NCBI RefSeq assembly: GCF_001858025.1
Contig: NZ_LZQD01000001.1
Span: 636,572-700,571 of the forward strand
Direction of reading: 5' to 3'
Source of the DNA: Trichormus sp. NMC-1
GTDB taxonomy: Bacteria; Cyanobacteriota; Cyanobacteriia; Cyanobacteriales; Nostocaceae
DNA length: 64,000 nucleotides
In this document: in pieces, positions 45,433 through 54,224 of the stretch
Layout: each line of letters starts with the position of its first letter
Position numbering within the stretch: the first letter of the stretch is position 1
The notes under the pieces: generated by a model
What the model saw: the letters and a program-made list of their open reading frames with translations, nothing else
Told to the model about the DNA's origin: nothing
Databases searched by the model: none
Translations under genes and position numbers: made by a program

Positions 45433-45513
45433 TCAGGAGTCAGGAGTAAAACTGGCGAATGAGTCTAGGTTTCAATTTTGATTCTGTACCTCATTGATCT
45501 GCAATCTGCTGTA
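45433..45513 (+). repeat. MITE-like dispersed repeat, copy 3 (left end lost)
   Basis: 81 bp with the conserved core and right end CTGCTGTA of the family at 6131 and 12137, but the TACAGCAG left end is missing and only two CAGGAGT units remain. It abuts another dispersed repeat at about 45407-45430. Confidence 0.75.
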
Positions 45514-45791
45514 TACAATCAATGACACCCAAAACCAAAGCCCAAAAGTAACAACAAAACCTCCGCGTGCCTCTGCGGTTTCCTCTGTATTCCTCTGCGT
45601 TAAAAAAAATTCTGAAGACAAAAGAGTGAGAGATTTGCCTCTCTCGAACTCACAACCGATAATTATAAAAATTATAGTTTGGTGATAATTTAAAACACCA
45701 CATCCTAAGAATAGATAAAAAAATTTTTACAGCCTTATAGCCAGAGTATACAAAAAGTACACAACAATGGCTATAAAGCGGAGATATGTCC

Positions 45792-46151
45792 ACTAGGACA
45801 TGATATCTCGGAGAAATTCCAAAAGGATAACCGGGTAGCAATTCCGTCGAACTGGCAAGAAATTGCCAATACTGAATTGTTTGGTCTTTATTTACACTGC
45901 TATAAATAAATCAGCGGGAATTAAATCCGATTCAGCACGTTATCCTTAGGGGTCAACTGAGTTTTTGACTAAGTTGTTGAGTGATAAAGGGGATCTGGTA
46001 TTAGATCCCTTTGTAATTTGTAAGACGAAGGAATATCTTGCCAAGAAGCAACAATGCCGATGAACATCTTTTGAACTGAAGGAGGTTTATTTAATAGGAA
46101 GTTGCTATCGATGTAGTCAAGGTAGATATTTCTCAAAAGCATAGACATTTA
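45792..46151 (+). pseudogene. Decayed DNA methyltransferase
   Basis: Two frames together spell a beta-type N4/N6 DNA methylase. The first (to a stop at 45907) reads GHDISEKFQKDNRVAIPSNWQEIANTELFGLYLHCYK. The second reads SARYP*GSTEFLTKLLSDKGDLVLDPFVICKTKEYLAKKQQCR*TSFELKEVYLIGSCYR. Intact relatives have HPARYP, DPFxGSxT and (W)xxFELxExY here. At least one frameshift and two nonsense changes (one probably TGG to TGA) have destroyed it. The 5' part with the DPPY motif is not recognisable upstream. Confidence 0.7.
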
Positions 46152-46351
46152 ATTTATGCTTAGAGTTTGCCGGGTATAAAACCGACAAGTAACACTACGA
46201 GACTTCCTTTCACAAACCTACTAACATTTACCTAAAGCAGGGCATTTGTAAAAAAATGCATTGATATTGATGACGAATCAACCATCACAGGCACAAGGGA
46301 TCGTGCGGCTATTCCCGAACTAGTGTTGAGAATAACTTGGGTGCGGCAAAT

Positions 46352-46564
46352 TCATATGTCACCATTGACCTGCATTTGATGGACTTGATCTGCTAACTCT
46401 TGACGACCTTGGTCATCAAGTTTATCAATTGCTAACATCCCCATGAGAATGACTTCTTTGAGGGTTAAACGTGTAGAATGTGCCTGTTTTTGCACAATCT
46501 CTTTGATAATGGGACTTACACCGATTGCTGTACTAGCTCTAGCCACGGAAGAACAGGGAAACAT
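46352..46564 (-). CDS. Small hypothetical protein, 70 aa
   Basis: A 70-codon frame (MFPCSSVARASTAIGVSPIIKEIVQKQAHSTRLTLKEVILMGMLAIDKLDDQGRQELADQ...). Residues 30-65 form a plausible two-helix unit. No ribosome-binding site or family recognised, and it lies beside decayed DNA, so it could also be a relic. Confidence 0.35.
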   Translation of the reverse strand: MFPCSSVARASTAIGVSPIIKEIVQKQAHSTRLTLKEVILMGMLAIDKLDDQGRQELADQVHQMQVNGDI

Positions 46565-46785
46565 TAACGACTTCGCATAAATCTTAGCACTTTAAAGGCA
46601 GTTATTGTACATCGCTAAAATTTTTATAAAAATAAATACAGTCCTAATTGATACCAAAAATTCAAAAACACTATTCTGACGGGGGATATTGATACCAGAC
46701 CAAGGAAAGTAAAATTTTCCTGAACTCAGCCAGAGAAGGCTGTCATAAGGAAAAGCAGTGAGTACTTACGAGGAAAGAAAAAACG

Positions 46786-47922
46786 ATGACGGAACCTTAT
46801 CTGTTGGCAGCAAGCTTGTTAACAGGATTGGCAATACCAGCATCGGCTCTCCCAAAGATGTCGAGTATCCCGCCTGAGAATATTGGATTCCTGGGGGATT
46901 TACCACAAGATTCATATACACAAGTAGGTAAAAAAGTCATCCCCAAAGTTGACATTTCTTTACCAGAATTCAGTAGTCAAGCTGTTTCCACAAGGGATTC
47001 GCAGTCAAAAACGGCTGAGAAAATGATCTCGTGGGCAGAATTCAGTAGTAAAACTGTATCATCAAGGGATTCACAGCCAGCCCCAGGTGAGAACATAATT
47101 TCTAGGGTTGACATTTTGTTAGCACAAGTCAAGAATTACGTTTTGCCAACACCGATAAAATCATCACTGAACTTCAGTTCTCAACCGACTAACCAAATTC
47201 CCGTATCTGGGAATCAACTTTACCACCTGAGATTAGCGTCTTTGAGAACTGGTCAAATTTACACCCGTGTAGATGATGAGGATTTACAGTCTTCGTGGAA
47301 GTCCACTAAAAAACCGAAACTCAGTTATGAGGATTGGAAAGACTTATTAGCTATGGAAGCCAGAGCTATTTCTCAAGGACAAGGTACAAATCGTTTGAGT
47401 ATCTTGGTGGGTGATTCTTTGAGTATGTGGTTTCCTAAAGAAAAACTGCCTTCTGGTAAATTGTGGTTAAATCAAGGCATATCTGGAGATAGTTCTGTCG
47501 GAGTTTTCAAAAGATTAGCGGCATTTTCAGCCACCAAGCCGGAAGTAATTTACCTAATGGTGGGCATCAATGACTTACTCAAGGGTGCTAGTGATGTGTC
47601 AATTTTGCGTAATCAACGCCTGATTATCCGCCGTTTACGCCAGACTCACCCCAAAAGTCGGATCATTGTCCAATCAATTTTGCCGATTCGCAGGACGAAA
47701 ATTCCCAATAGTCGCATTCGTCAGATCAATGCCCAAATTGCTGTGATTGCTAAACAAGAAGGTGCTAATTATTTAAATATCCACCATTGGTTTACAGATG
47801 CTCAGGGCAACTTACTTTCAGAGTTAACAACCGATGGGGTGCATTTGTCTCCAGAGGGATATGATGTCTGGCGATCAGCCCTCCAGCAGATAGAATATAG
47901 AGTTGCTCAACGGGCGAATTGA
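46786..47922 (+). CDS. SGNH/GDSL-type hydrolase
   Basis: A 378-residue protein. The C-terminal 200 residues are an SGNH hydrolase: block I ILVGDSLSMWF (Ser), block II NQGISGDSSVGVFKRL (Gly), block III VGINDLL (Asn) and block V DGVHLSPEGY (Asp, His). The N-terminus has a hydrophobic stretch (YLLAASLLTGLAIPASALPK) compatible with export. Residues 55-115 hold an imperfect internal repeat (EFSSQAVSTRDSQ / EFSSKTVSSRDSQ). It is probably an acyl- or acetyl-esterase acting on envelope polysaccharide or lipid; the substrate is not known. Confidence 0.88.
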   Translation: MTEPYLLAASLLTGLAIPASALPKMSSIPPENIGFLGDLPQDSYTQVGKKVIPKVDISLPEFSSQAVSTRDSQSKTAEKMISWAEFSSKTVSSRDSQPAPGENIISRVDILLAQVKNYVLPTPIKSSLNFSSQPTNQIPVSGNQLYHLRLASLRTGQIYTRVDDEDLQSSWKSTKKPKLSYEDWKDLLAMEARAISQGQGTNRLSILVGDSLSMWFPKEKLPSGKLWLNQGISGDSSVGVFKRLAAFSATKPEVIYLMVGINDLLKGASDVSILRNQRLIIRRLRQTHPKSRIIVQSILPIRRTKIPNSRIRQINAQIAVIAKQEGANYLNIHHWFTDAQGNLLSELTTDGVHLSPEGYDVWRSALQQIEYRVAQRAN

Positions 47923-48055
47923 GCCTAAGCTCATATATCTTTAAGTTGCAGAATCCGCAGTGTCAGAAAAACGCGGTAGGAAATGCTCTGATGCAGTTTA
48001 AATGATGATCAGCTGATACGTAGCATTCCTATTTGATTTGCTGCCATGTAAAGGT

Positions 48056-48898
48056 TCAGATACCCGACTTTGCCAAGAAGCTTGGTATCTGGTAGTTTAA
48101 AACCTGATTTAACTTACCACTGCGATAACCTTCTAAATCGAGGGTGACGTAGATAAATCCCAAATTCTGAAATGCACTAACTAAAGTGGGTAAATCTGTA
48201 GTCAAGACAAAATCTTTAATTTTTTCTGGTGGTAATTCAATGCGTGCTATATCATCTGCTGAACGCACTCGTAAATTCTCCCAACCCAATTTTCGCAGAT
48301 AAATTTCTGCTCTACCAACTCGCTGTAACTTGGCGATAGTGATTTCTTCACCGTAGGGAAAGCGAGAACTCAGACAAGGTTGAGCGGGTTTATCCCACCA
48401 AGGTAAACCGAGTTGTTGAGAAAGTTGACGGACTTCGGCTTTGGTGACACTAATTTCGGCTAAGGGCGATCGCGCACCTCTTTCTTTTGCAGCCTGAATT
48501 CCGGGGCGATAATCATGCAAATCATCTGCATTTACGCCATCTACCACATAGGGATAGCCTAACTCTAAGGCTAAAGGCTTGAGTGTATCGTGTAGTTCAC
48601 TTTTGCAAAAATAGCAGCGGTTAACAGGGTTAGAGGTGTAATTAGGATTTTCCATCTCGTGAGTCTGGACGATTTGATGGTGAATCCCGATAGTTGCGGC
48701 TTGAATTTTCGCGTCTTCCAACTCTTCTGGTAATAGGGAAGGAGAGACAGCAGTTACAGCCAAAGCGCGATCGCCCAACACATCATAGGCAATCTTGGCT
48801 ACTAATGTACTATCAACTCCTCCTGAGTAGGCGATCAAAGCCTGCTCCATTTCTGTAAATAAAGCTTTTAATTGTTCGAGTTTTTCTGTTAGTGTCAT
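48056..48898 (-). CDS. larE: ATP-dependent sacrificial sulfur transferase LarE
   Basis: A 280-residue PP-loop enzyme of the LarE family, which makes the nickel-pincer nucleotide cofactor by giving up its own cysteine sulfur. The PP loop is AYSGGVDST (24-31). CYFC is at 95-98, and the sacrificial Cys sits in PAQPCLSSRFPYG at Cys175, matching Cys176 of the Lactobacillus enzyme. So it is the single-cysteine sacrificial type, not the Fe-S variant with three cysteines. larB, larC and a lactate racemase are not in the window, so the cofactor's user is unknown. Confidence 0.9.
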   Translation of the reverse strand: MTLTEKLEQLKALFTEMEQALIAYSGGVDSTLVAKIAYDVLGDRALAVTAVSPSLLPEELEDAKIQAATIGIHHQIVQTHEMENPNYTSNPVNRCYFCKSELHDTLKPLALELGYPYVVDGVNADDLHDYRPGIQAAKERGARSPLAEISVTKAEVRQLSQQLGLPWWDKPAQPCLSSRFPYGEEITIAKLQRVGRAEIYLRKLGWENLRVRSADDIARIELPPEKIKDFVLTTDLPTLVSAFQNLGFIYVTLDLEGYRSGKLNQVLNYQIPSFLAKSGI

Positions 48899-49109
48899 TT
48901 CTCAATCCTGCCAAAATCTTATAGCACCCGACAACTACTATTGTATTCATCCCATGCTCTGTCAATATAAATGATGTCTGAATCAGGATTAGAGGATTTT
49001 CAGAATGGGATTTTGTAGATTTTATGGTCTTTCAATTCAGAGACGGGGAACAAGATATAAACTGGTATATACTTGTATATAACTCAACTTAATATACCAA
49101 AACCCACCC

Positions 49110-50216
49110 ATGAATCAGATATGTTGTCTGAACCCAGATTGCCATAATCCACCAGTTCCCGACAACACAAAATTTTGTCCTAACTGTGGTGTTCTCTTGG
49201 TTATCCTCAGAAACCGCTATCATCCTGTTAAAACCTTGGGTGGTGGGGGTTTTGGTAAAACTTATTTAGCAGAAGATATTGACAAATTAAATGAAAAGTG
49301 CGTAATTAAGCAATTTGCACCCCAAACCCAAAATACCTACGCATTAAATAAAGTCAAAGAACTATTTGCAGAAGAAGCAAAGCGACTCAAAGACCTCAAA
49401 CATCCCCAAATTCCTCAACTACAAGCCTATTTTGATGTAAATGATTGTTTATATTTAATTCAGGATTTTATTGATGGAGAGGATTTATTAATTGAGCTAG
49501 CAAACCAAGCAACTTTTAATGAGCAAAAAATCCGTACATTGTTACTTAATTTATTACCAGTTCTTAAAGTAGTTCATAGTCAAAATATAATTCATCGAGA
49601 TATTAAACCAGAAAATATCATGCGCCATCGGGGCGATGGTAAATTATTCTTGATTGATTTTGGTGCATCTAAACAACTTCAGGGAACCATGCGCCCAGGG
49701 ACGGTAATTGGAAGTTTTGGTTATGCGTCTTTGGAACAAATGGAGGATAGACAAGTTTACCCTGCTAGTGATTTATTTAGTTTAGGTGCAAGTTGTTTTC
49801 ATTTAATGACTAGGGTTCATCCTTGGAATTTATGGAAAACACAAGGTTATAGTTGGGTGAAAGAATGGCGTAATCATTTACAGCAATCTGTCAGTTTAGA
49901 ATTAGGACAGATTTTAGATAAGTTATTAAAACTAGAATATCAAGAACGTTATCAATCAGTTGACGAAGTTTTACTAGCTTTAAAACCACAACAAGTACCT
50001 TCTATTAAAGTACCTCCTACATCTCCAAAGTCTCAAAAACCTCTAAATCTACAAACTTCACAAACTTTACAAACTTCCAAACATAGACTGATACCACAGT
50101 TAATAGTTATTTTAGGGCTACTTTTAGGAGCAGGTTCATTGGGATATTGGCTCAAAATCCAACGGCAGTTATCCCCGGATTTCTCACCACCAGTTACTCA
50201 ACCACCAGCACCTTAG
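49110..50216 (+). CDS. Ser/Thr protein kinase with N-terminal zinc ribbon and C-terminal membrane anchor
   Basis: A 368-residue kinase. Residues 5-27 form a zinc ribbon (CCLNPDC...KFCPNCG). The kinase domain (about 34-290) has GGGGFGKTYLAED, VIKQF with the ATP Lys, HRDIKPENIM and IDFGASKQL; the tripeptide after DFG (ASK) is the cyanobacterial variant. A Pro/Ser/Thr-rich linker and one membrane segment (LIPQLIVILGLLLGAGSLGYWL) follow, with a short external tail. Domain order differs from the tandem kinases at 18-21 kb. Targets unknown. Confidence 0.92.
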   Translation: MNQICCLNPDCHNPPVPDNTKFCPNCGVLLVILRNRYHPVKTLGGGGFGKTYLAEDIDKLNEKCVIKQFAPQTQNTYALNKVKELFAEEAKRLKDLKHPQIPQLQAYFDVNDCLYLIQDFIDGEDLLIELANQATFNEQKIRTLLLNLLPVLKVVHSQNIIHRDIKPENIMRHRGDGKLFLIDFGASKQLQGTMRPGTVIGSFGYASLEQMEDRQVYPASDLFSLGASCFHLMTRVHPWNLWKTQGYSWVKEWRNHLQQSVSLELGQILDKLLKLEYQERYQSVDEVLLALKPQQVPSIKVPPTSPKSQKPLNLQTSQTLQTSKHRLIPQLIVILGLLLGAGSLGYWLKIQRQLSPDFSPPVTQPPAP

Positions 50217-50346
50217 TAATTTTCATCATCGTAATTGTATATGATAAAGCAGGTGAAAAACAAAATCAAAAATTCACTTCCTGGACAAAATTTATTAAGA
50301 AAGGCAGGAGGAAGAGGACAGAAGGCAGAAAAACCATATTGGTAAA

Positions 50347-50389
50347 AAATCCTGTAAATCCTGTAAATCCTTAAATCCTGTAAATCCTG
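50347..50389. repeat. 9-bp tandem repeat AAATCCTGT
   Basis: About five imperfect AAATCCTGT units, with a further AATCCTG unit near 50420. A GCGTAGCGTGGCGTTAGCC repeat follows at 50432-50450. Confidence 0.55.
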
Positions 50390-50463
50390 ATTCTGACAAA
50401 TAATCAAAAATCATTATCCTGTAAATCCTGTTCGCGTAGCGTGGCGTTAGCCATATCTGACAA

Positions 50464-52296
50464 TTAGCTATACTTGGCTACCATGCTACCTAAAAGTTGT
50501 AAATCTATCGGTTTAGAAATATAGTCATTGACACCAGCAGCTAGACAAGTTTCTCTATCTCCTTTCATAGCCATTGCTGTTTGAGCAATTATGGGTATAT
50601 TTTGGTATTGAGAATTTTCTCGCAGTTGTTTTACCAAGTTTAAACCATTGGCATCTGGGAGACTGACATCGATTAAAATTACTGCTGGTTGCATCTGTGG
50701 GAGTATCTTCCACATTTCCAAAGCATTCTTAACACAAGTCACTTGATAACCTAATCTACCTAGATAAATTCGCATTAATTCAGCATTGGCTAAATCATCT
50801 TCTACCAATAAAACTTTTCTTGAAGAACTAATAACAACACCAGATTCAGCAAGAGATGCAGAATAATTATTTAACTCTTGACTAATTTCTAAATCCTTTG
50901 TGGCCTTGATTTCTATAGCTTCTAAAACTTTTCCCATTGGCTTCAGGGGAAGAAGGATAGTAAAACAGGAACCGCCATTTACTTCTGATTCCAATTCTAA
51001 AGAACCACCATGAATTTCCGCCAGTTGCTTAGTCACGACTAACCCCAAACCAGTACCTTCATTGCTACTAGATGCAGAGTTAGCAATTTGGCTATAAGGA
51101 CGAAATAGTAAGGTTTGATTTTCAGGAGAGATGCCAATCCCAGTATCCCAAACTGTAAAACGTAAATATAAATCTTGCGTAGTTACTCGTAAACCGACGC
51201 TGCCTAAATTTGTAAATTTGACGGCATTAAAAAGTAAATTTAATAGCATTTGTTTAAGTCGCAAAGGATCTGCTACTAAATTTTTGACATCAGCATCTAT
51301 TTCTAGACGTAGTTTTAAACCTTTATTAGCAGCTTTTTCTTTGACCAAAGCTAAAACATTGCGGCATAGTATTGGTACATCGACCACATCCCATTGCACT
51401 TCCATTTGGTTAGCTTCAATTTTGGAGAGATCCAAAATATCATTAATCAGACCTAGCAAATGTTTACCACTGGATTGAATGATGTGTAAATACTCTTGGT
51501 GACGCTGTTTCTCTGGTTCATAGCCTTGTGCCAACAGCAGATGGGTGAATCCAATAATAGAACTAAGAGGGGTGCGGATTTCGTGACTGGTATTAGCCAG
51601 AAACTGGTTTTTGAGTTGATTGGTGCGTTCTAGTTCCTGATTAAAGCTTGCTAATTGTTGACAATGTTGTTGACAAGATTGTATTTGCTTAATTTGTGCT
51701 AAGGCTTGTTCACAATACTGGACTGTTTTTTGGATTAATTGCGATCGCAGTTGATTTAGGGTTGGGTTGAGTGGTTCACAATTAGTGTGGGGGTTGGCTG
51801 TGGCAATAATTAGCCATGCCGTCATACCACTAGAATCCTTAAGCAAAGGCCAAGCGCTGGCAGGTTTTTGTCTCTCTATCTGCTGCAAATCTTCAAGTCT
51901 GATGGCAGCTTGTAATCGCAATCGCAGCTTTGTTCCTTTTGTGGATATTACTTCCAAGCTCAGAGTTTGTGAACTGGGAGAACCAGAAACATAGCAGATA
52001 TGACCAACTGTTTCTTGTGGCTCAAACAAAGCAATACCTACGGCACAGTGCATCCGACTGCCACTTAAAGCCTTGTGGAGTAAGTTGACCACGGTTTGGA
52101 AAATTTCTGCTTCTGGAGGTCTTGTCTGTGACATCTGGGTAGAAGCAGAAAGTACACAATCGTTGAGACGACAATGTAACTGGTTCAAGCTGCTTTCTAA
52201 CCACAATTGCTCCCGTAGTTGCTGGATTGTTGTCAAAAGGGCTGGAGTTTTATCTATCTGTGAGTTCTGTTCTGGTAAGCTTGAAGACTGCTGCAT
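50464..52296 (-). CDS. Hybrid sensor histidine kinase
   Basis: A 610-residue hybrid kinase. The N-terminal 200 residues form a GAF-like sensor region without membrane segments, followed by a short coiled coil. HisKA has NTSHEIRTPLSSIIGF (His238), and HATPase_c has LRLKQMLLNLLFNAVKFT (N box), VWDTGIGI (G1) and GTGLGLVV (G2). A receiver domain (about 490-610) has VEDD, phospho-acceptor ILIDVSLP and SKPID. It is cytosolic. I start at the ATG at 52296; a TTG two codons upstream is possible. Divergent from the LivH-type permease, with an NtcA-like box between. Confidence 0.93.
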   Translation of the reverse strand: MQQSSSLPEQNSQIDKTPALLTTIQQLREQLWLESSLNQLHCRLNDCVLSASTQMSQTRPPEAEIFQTVVNLLHKALSGSRMHCAVGIALFEPQETVGHICYVSGSPSSQTLSLEVISTKGTKLRLRLQAAIRLEDLQQIERQKPASAWPLLKDSSGMTAWLIIATANPHTNCEPLNPTLNQLRSQLIQKTVQYCEQALAQIKQIQSCQQHCQQLASFNQELERTNQLKNQFLANTSHEIRTPLSSIIGFTHLLLAQGYEPEKQRHQEYLHIIQSSGKHLLGLINDILDLSKIEANQMEVQWDVVDVPILCRNVLALVKEKAANKGLKLRLEIDADVKNLVADPLRLKQMLLNLLFNAVKFTNLGSVGLRVTTQDLYLRFTVWDTGIGISPENQTLLFRPYSQIANSASSSNEGTGLGLVVTKQLAEIHGGSLELESEVNGGSCFTILLPLKPMGKVLEAIEIKATKDLEISQELNNYSASLAESGVVISSSRKVLLVEDDLANAELMRIYLGRLGYQVTCVKNALEMWKILPQMQPAVILIDVSLPDANGLNLVKQLRENSQYQNIPIIAQTAMAMKGDRETCLAAGVNDYISKPIDLQLLGSMVAKYS

Positions 52297-52353
52297 GGTC
52301 AACTAGACCGCTGAAAAATTGAGCTTTGCAAGAAAATATGATCCTGATTTTAT

Positions 52354-52367
52354 GTATATTAACGTAC
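52354..52367. promoter_or_regulatory. NtcA-type binding box
   Basis: GTATATTAACGTAC, an exact GTA-N8-TAC match to the consensus of the nitrogen regulator NtcA. It lies 111 bp upstream of the LivH-type permease start and 58 bp upstream of the divergent histidine kinase. A weak -10-like TAACTG lies 23 nt downstream towards the permease. Confidence 0.6.
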
Positions 52368-52477
52368 TAATTTTTTTTATTTGTCAAAGATAACTGATAG
52401 TGTCAATTTTAACTGCTAATCGCACCATTATTGAAGGAAATTACACACCGATTTTTTTTTAATAGGAACTTAAAACA

Positions 52478-53344
52478 ATGGATACACAACTAGCTCAATT
52501 AATGATTAACGGTATTGCTGTGGGCAGTATTATTGCTCTAGCAGCAGTTGGACTCACGCTTACTTATGGCATTTTGCGATTATCTAACTTTGCTCACGGT
52601 GACTTTCTCACTTTGGGAGCTTATCTTACCCTACTGGTAAATAACTTCGGTCTAAATATTTGGCTATCAATGATTTTAGCGGCGGCGGGAACAGTAGCAG
52701 CGATGTTAGTGGCAGAAAAATTGCTCTGGTCAAGAATGCGGTCTATCCGTGCTACTTCGACAACACTAATCATTATCTCGATTGGACTGGCTTTATTTCT
52801 CCGCAATGGCATTATTTTCATTTGGGGCGGTAAAAATCTTGACTATGATCTGCCTGTAATCCCGGCTTTAGAAATTGGGCAATTAAAAGTACCACAAAAT
52901 CAATTATGGGTACTGGGGTTAGCAGTACTGGCTATTGTGTTATTACACAACCTGCTCCAAAACACCAAAATTGGTAAAGCAATGCGGGCTGTTGCTGACG
53001 ATTTAGACTTAGCGAGAGTATCTGGCATCAATGTTGACAGAGTAATTCTTTGGACTTGGGTAATTGCGGGAACTTTTACTTCTTTAGGCGGCAGTATGTA
53101 TGGTTTGATTACTGCTGTACGACCGAATATGGGCTGGTTTTTAATTTTGCCTATGTTTGCTTCTGTGATTTTAGGGGGAATTGGCAATCCTTACGGTGCG
53201 ATCGCAGCTGCTTTCATCATTGGCATCGTACAAGAAGTGAGTACTCTTTGGCTAGGTTCTCAATATAAACAAGGTGTCGCCCTGTTGATGATGATTTTGG
53301 TGCTGCTCATTCGTCCCAAAGGTTTATTCAAAGGCACGATTTAA
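52478..53344 (+). CDS. LivH-type branched-chain/neutral amino acid ABC permease
   Basis: A 288-residue inner-membrane permease with about eight hydrophobic segments. Family signatures: NGIAVGSIIALAAVGLTLTYGILRLSNFAHGDFLTLGAY at the N-terminus and the EAA-like region around AMRAVADDLDLARVSGINVDRVI. It matches the LivH/NatD branch; in Anabaena, NatD is part of the N-I neutral amino acid system, which the upstream NtcA box would suit. The partner permease, ATPases and binding protein are not adjacent. The ATG is preceded by AGGAAC. Confidence 0.88.
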   Translation: MDTQLAQLMINGIAVGSIIALAAVGLTLTYGILRLSNFAHGDFLTLGAYLTLLVNNFGLNIWLSMILAAAGTVAAMLVAEKLLWSRMRSIRATSTTLIIISIGLALFLRNGIIFIWGGKNLDYDLPVIPALEIGQLKVPQNQLWVLGLAVLAIVLLHNLLQNTKIGKAMRAVADDLDLARVSGINVDRVILWTWVIAGTFTSLGGSMYGLITAVRPNMGWFLILPMFASVILGGIGNPYGAIAAAFIIGIVQEVSTLWLGSQYKQGVALLMMILVLLIRPKGLFKGTI

Positions 53345-53446
53345 CATTGAGCAGTTTTCAGTTACCAGTTACATAGCGGGTGTAAAAAACTACGCCATGT
53401 CCCTGATAACTGTTCACTGATGTGAGCAGCACCAGTCCACTTCTAA

Positions 53447-53566
53447 CTACTCAATGATGTGGAAATAATAAGCTGCTACCAAAAAATTGATAGCCAACAG
53501 TAGCAACGCCCAACCTGTACGAAAGACGTAACTAGGTTTAGCAGCAGTTTTGCCTTTAGCTGTCAT
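53447..53566 (-). CDS. psaX: Photosystem I subunit PsaX
   Basis: A 39-residue thylakoid protein: MTAKGKTAAKPSYVFRTGWALLLLAINFLVAAYYFHIIE. One membrane helix after a short basic stromal N-terminus, with the PSY-x-FRT-x-WA and INFLVAAYYF blocks that mark PsaX, a peripheral subunit that binds one chlorophyll in PSI of some cyanobacteria. The start is fixed by AGGAG 8 nt upstream of the ATG. A longer frame extends upstream but is not coding. Monocistronic and short enough to be missed by length cut-offs. Confidence 0.9.
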   Translation of the reverse strand: MTAKGKTAAKPSYVFRTGWALLLLAINFLVAAYYFHIIE

Positions 53567-53740
53567 AAGCAGTTCTCCTAAATTTCGTGACTTTTTAAGA
53601 AATACCAAACAGCAGCGCCAATTGCCCAAATTCTTTAAAAATATTTTTGTAAGAACAGGGAACAGACTGTTTACGGTTATAGCAACGGACAAGGCTGTTA
53701 GGACATCAACAAAAATTAGTATCATTGGAGGAATTAGATT

Positions 53741-53887
53741 ATGTCCAAGCTGGTAATTGTTTCTCCTGAAGATATTCTTTACCATATCAAAATCTCTTGC
53801 CAAATTCCTAATTTGCTAGAAGCTATTGCTACCAGAAAAATTATTGCTGATACTGCTGTCAAAGAAGGTATTAAAAACCAATGCTAA
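53741..53887 (+). pseudogene. N-terminal fragment of a PpiC-like/peptide-maturation protein
   Basis: 48 codons (MSKLVIVSPEDILYHIKISCQIPNLLEAIATRKIIADTAVKEGIKNQC) after a good GGAGG ribosome-binding site. The sequence resembles the N-terminal helical domain of cyanobacterial SurA/PpiC-like prolyl isomerases, which continue for some 200 residues (GIKVEPEELQ...). Here the frame departs after GIK and stops 10 bp before the 46-copy heptamer array. The rest is gone, probably lost when the array formed or expanded. Confidence 0.65.
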
Positions 53888-53896
53888 AACTTAGAC

Positions 53897-54224
53897 CACC
53901 TGTCACCTGTCACCTGTCACCTGTCACCTGTCACCTGTCACCTGTCACCTGTCACCTGTCACCTGTCACCTGTCACCTGTCACCTGTCACCTGTCACCTG
54001 TCACCTGTCACCTGTCACCTGTCACCTGTCACCTGTCACCTGTCACCTGTCACCTGTCACCTGTCACCTGTCACCTGTCACCTGTCACCTGTCACCTGTC
54101 ACCTGTCACCTGTCACCTGTCACCTGTCACCTGTCACCTGTCACCTGTCACCTGTCACCTGTCACCTGTCACCTGTCACCTGTCACCTGTCACCTGTCAC
54201 CTGTCACCTGTCACCTGTCACCTG
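53897..54224. repeat. STRR array, CACCTGT x46
   Basis: 46 exact copies of CACCTGT (53897-54218) and a partial 47th to 54224. By far the longest tandem array in the window; I see no variant unit. Three heptamers equal seven codons, so one frame encodes a spurious (VTCHLSP)n polypeptide. On the minus strand the first unit supplies the TGA that ends lipA. Confidence 0.97.

Noticed and set aside
43764-46600. Genomic island integrated at tRNA-Thr
   Set aside because: The region after the tRNA pair is decayed and repeat-rich, but I found no integrase and no repeated tRNA 3' end.
49072-49085. NtcA-like box upstream of the zinc-ribbon kinase
   Set aside because: It reads GTA-N8-TAT, missing one consensus base, in an AT-rich alternating stretch where such matches are expected by chance.
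53897-54224. Possible CRISPR-like array
   Set aside because: The units are 7 bp and directly joined, with no unique spacers; no cas genes are in the window.
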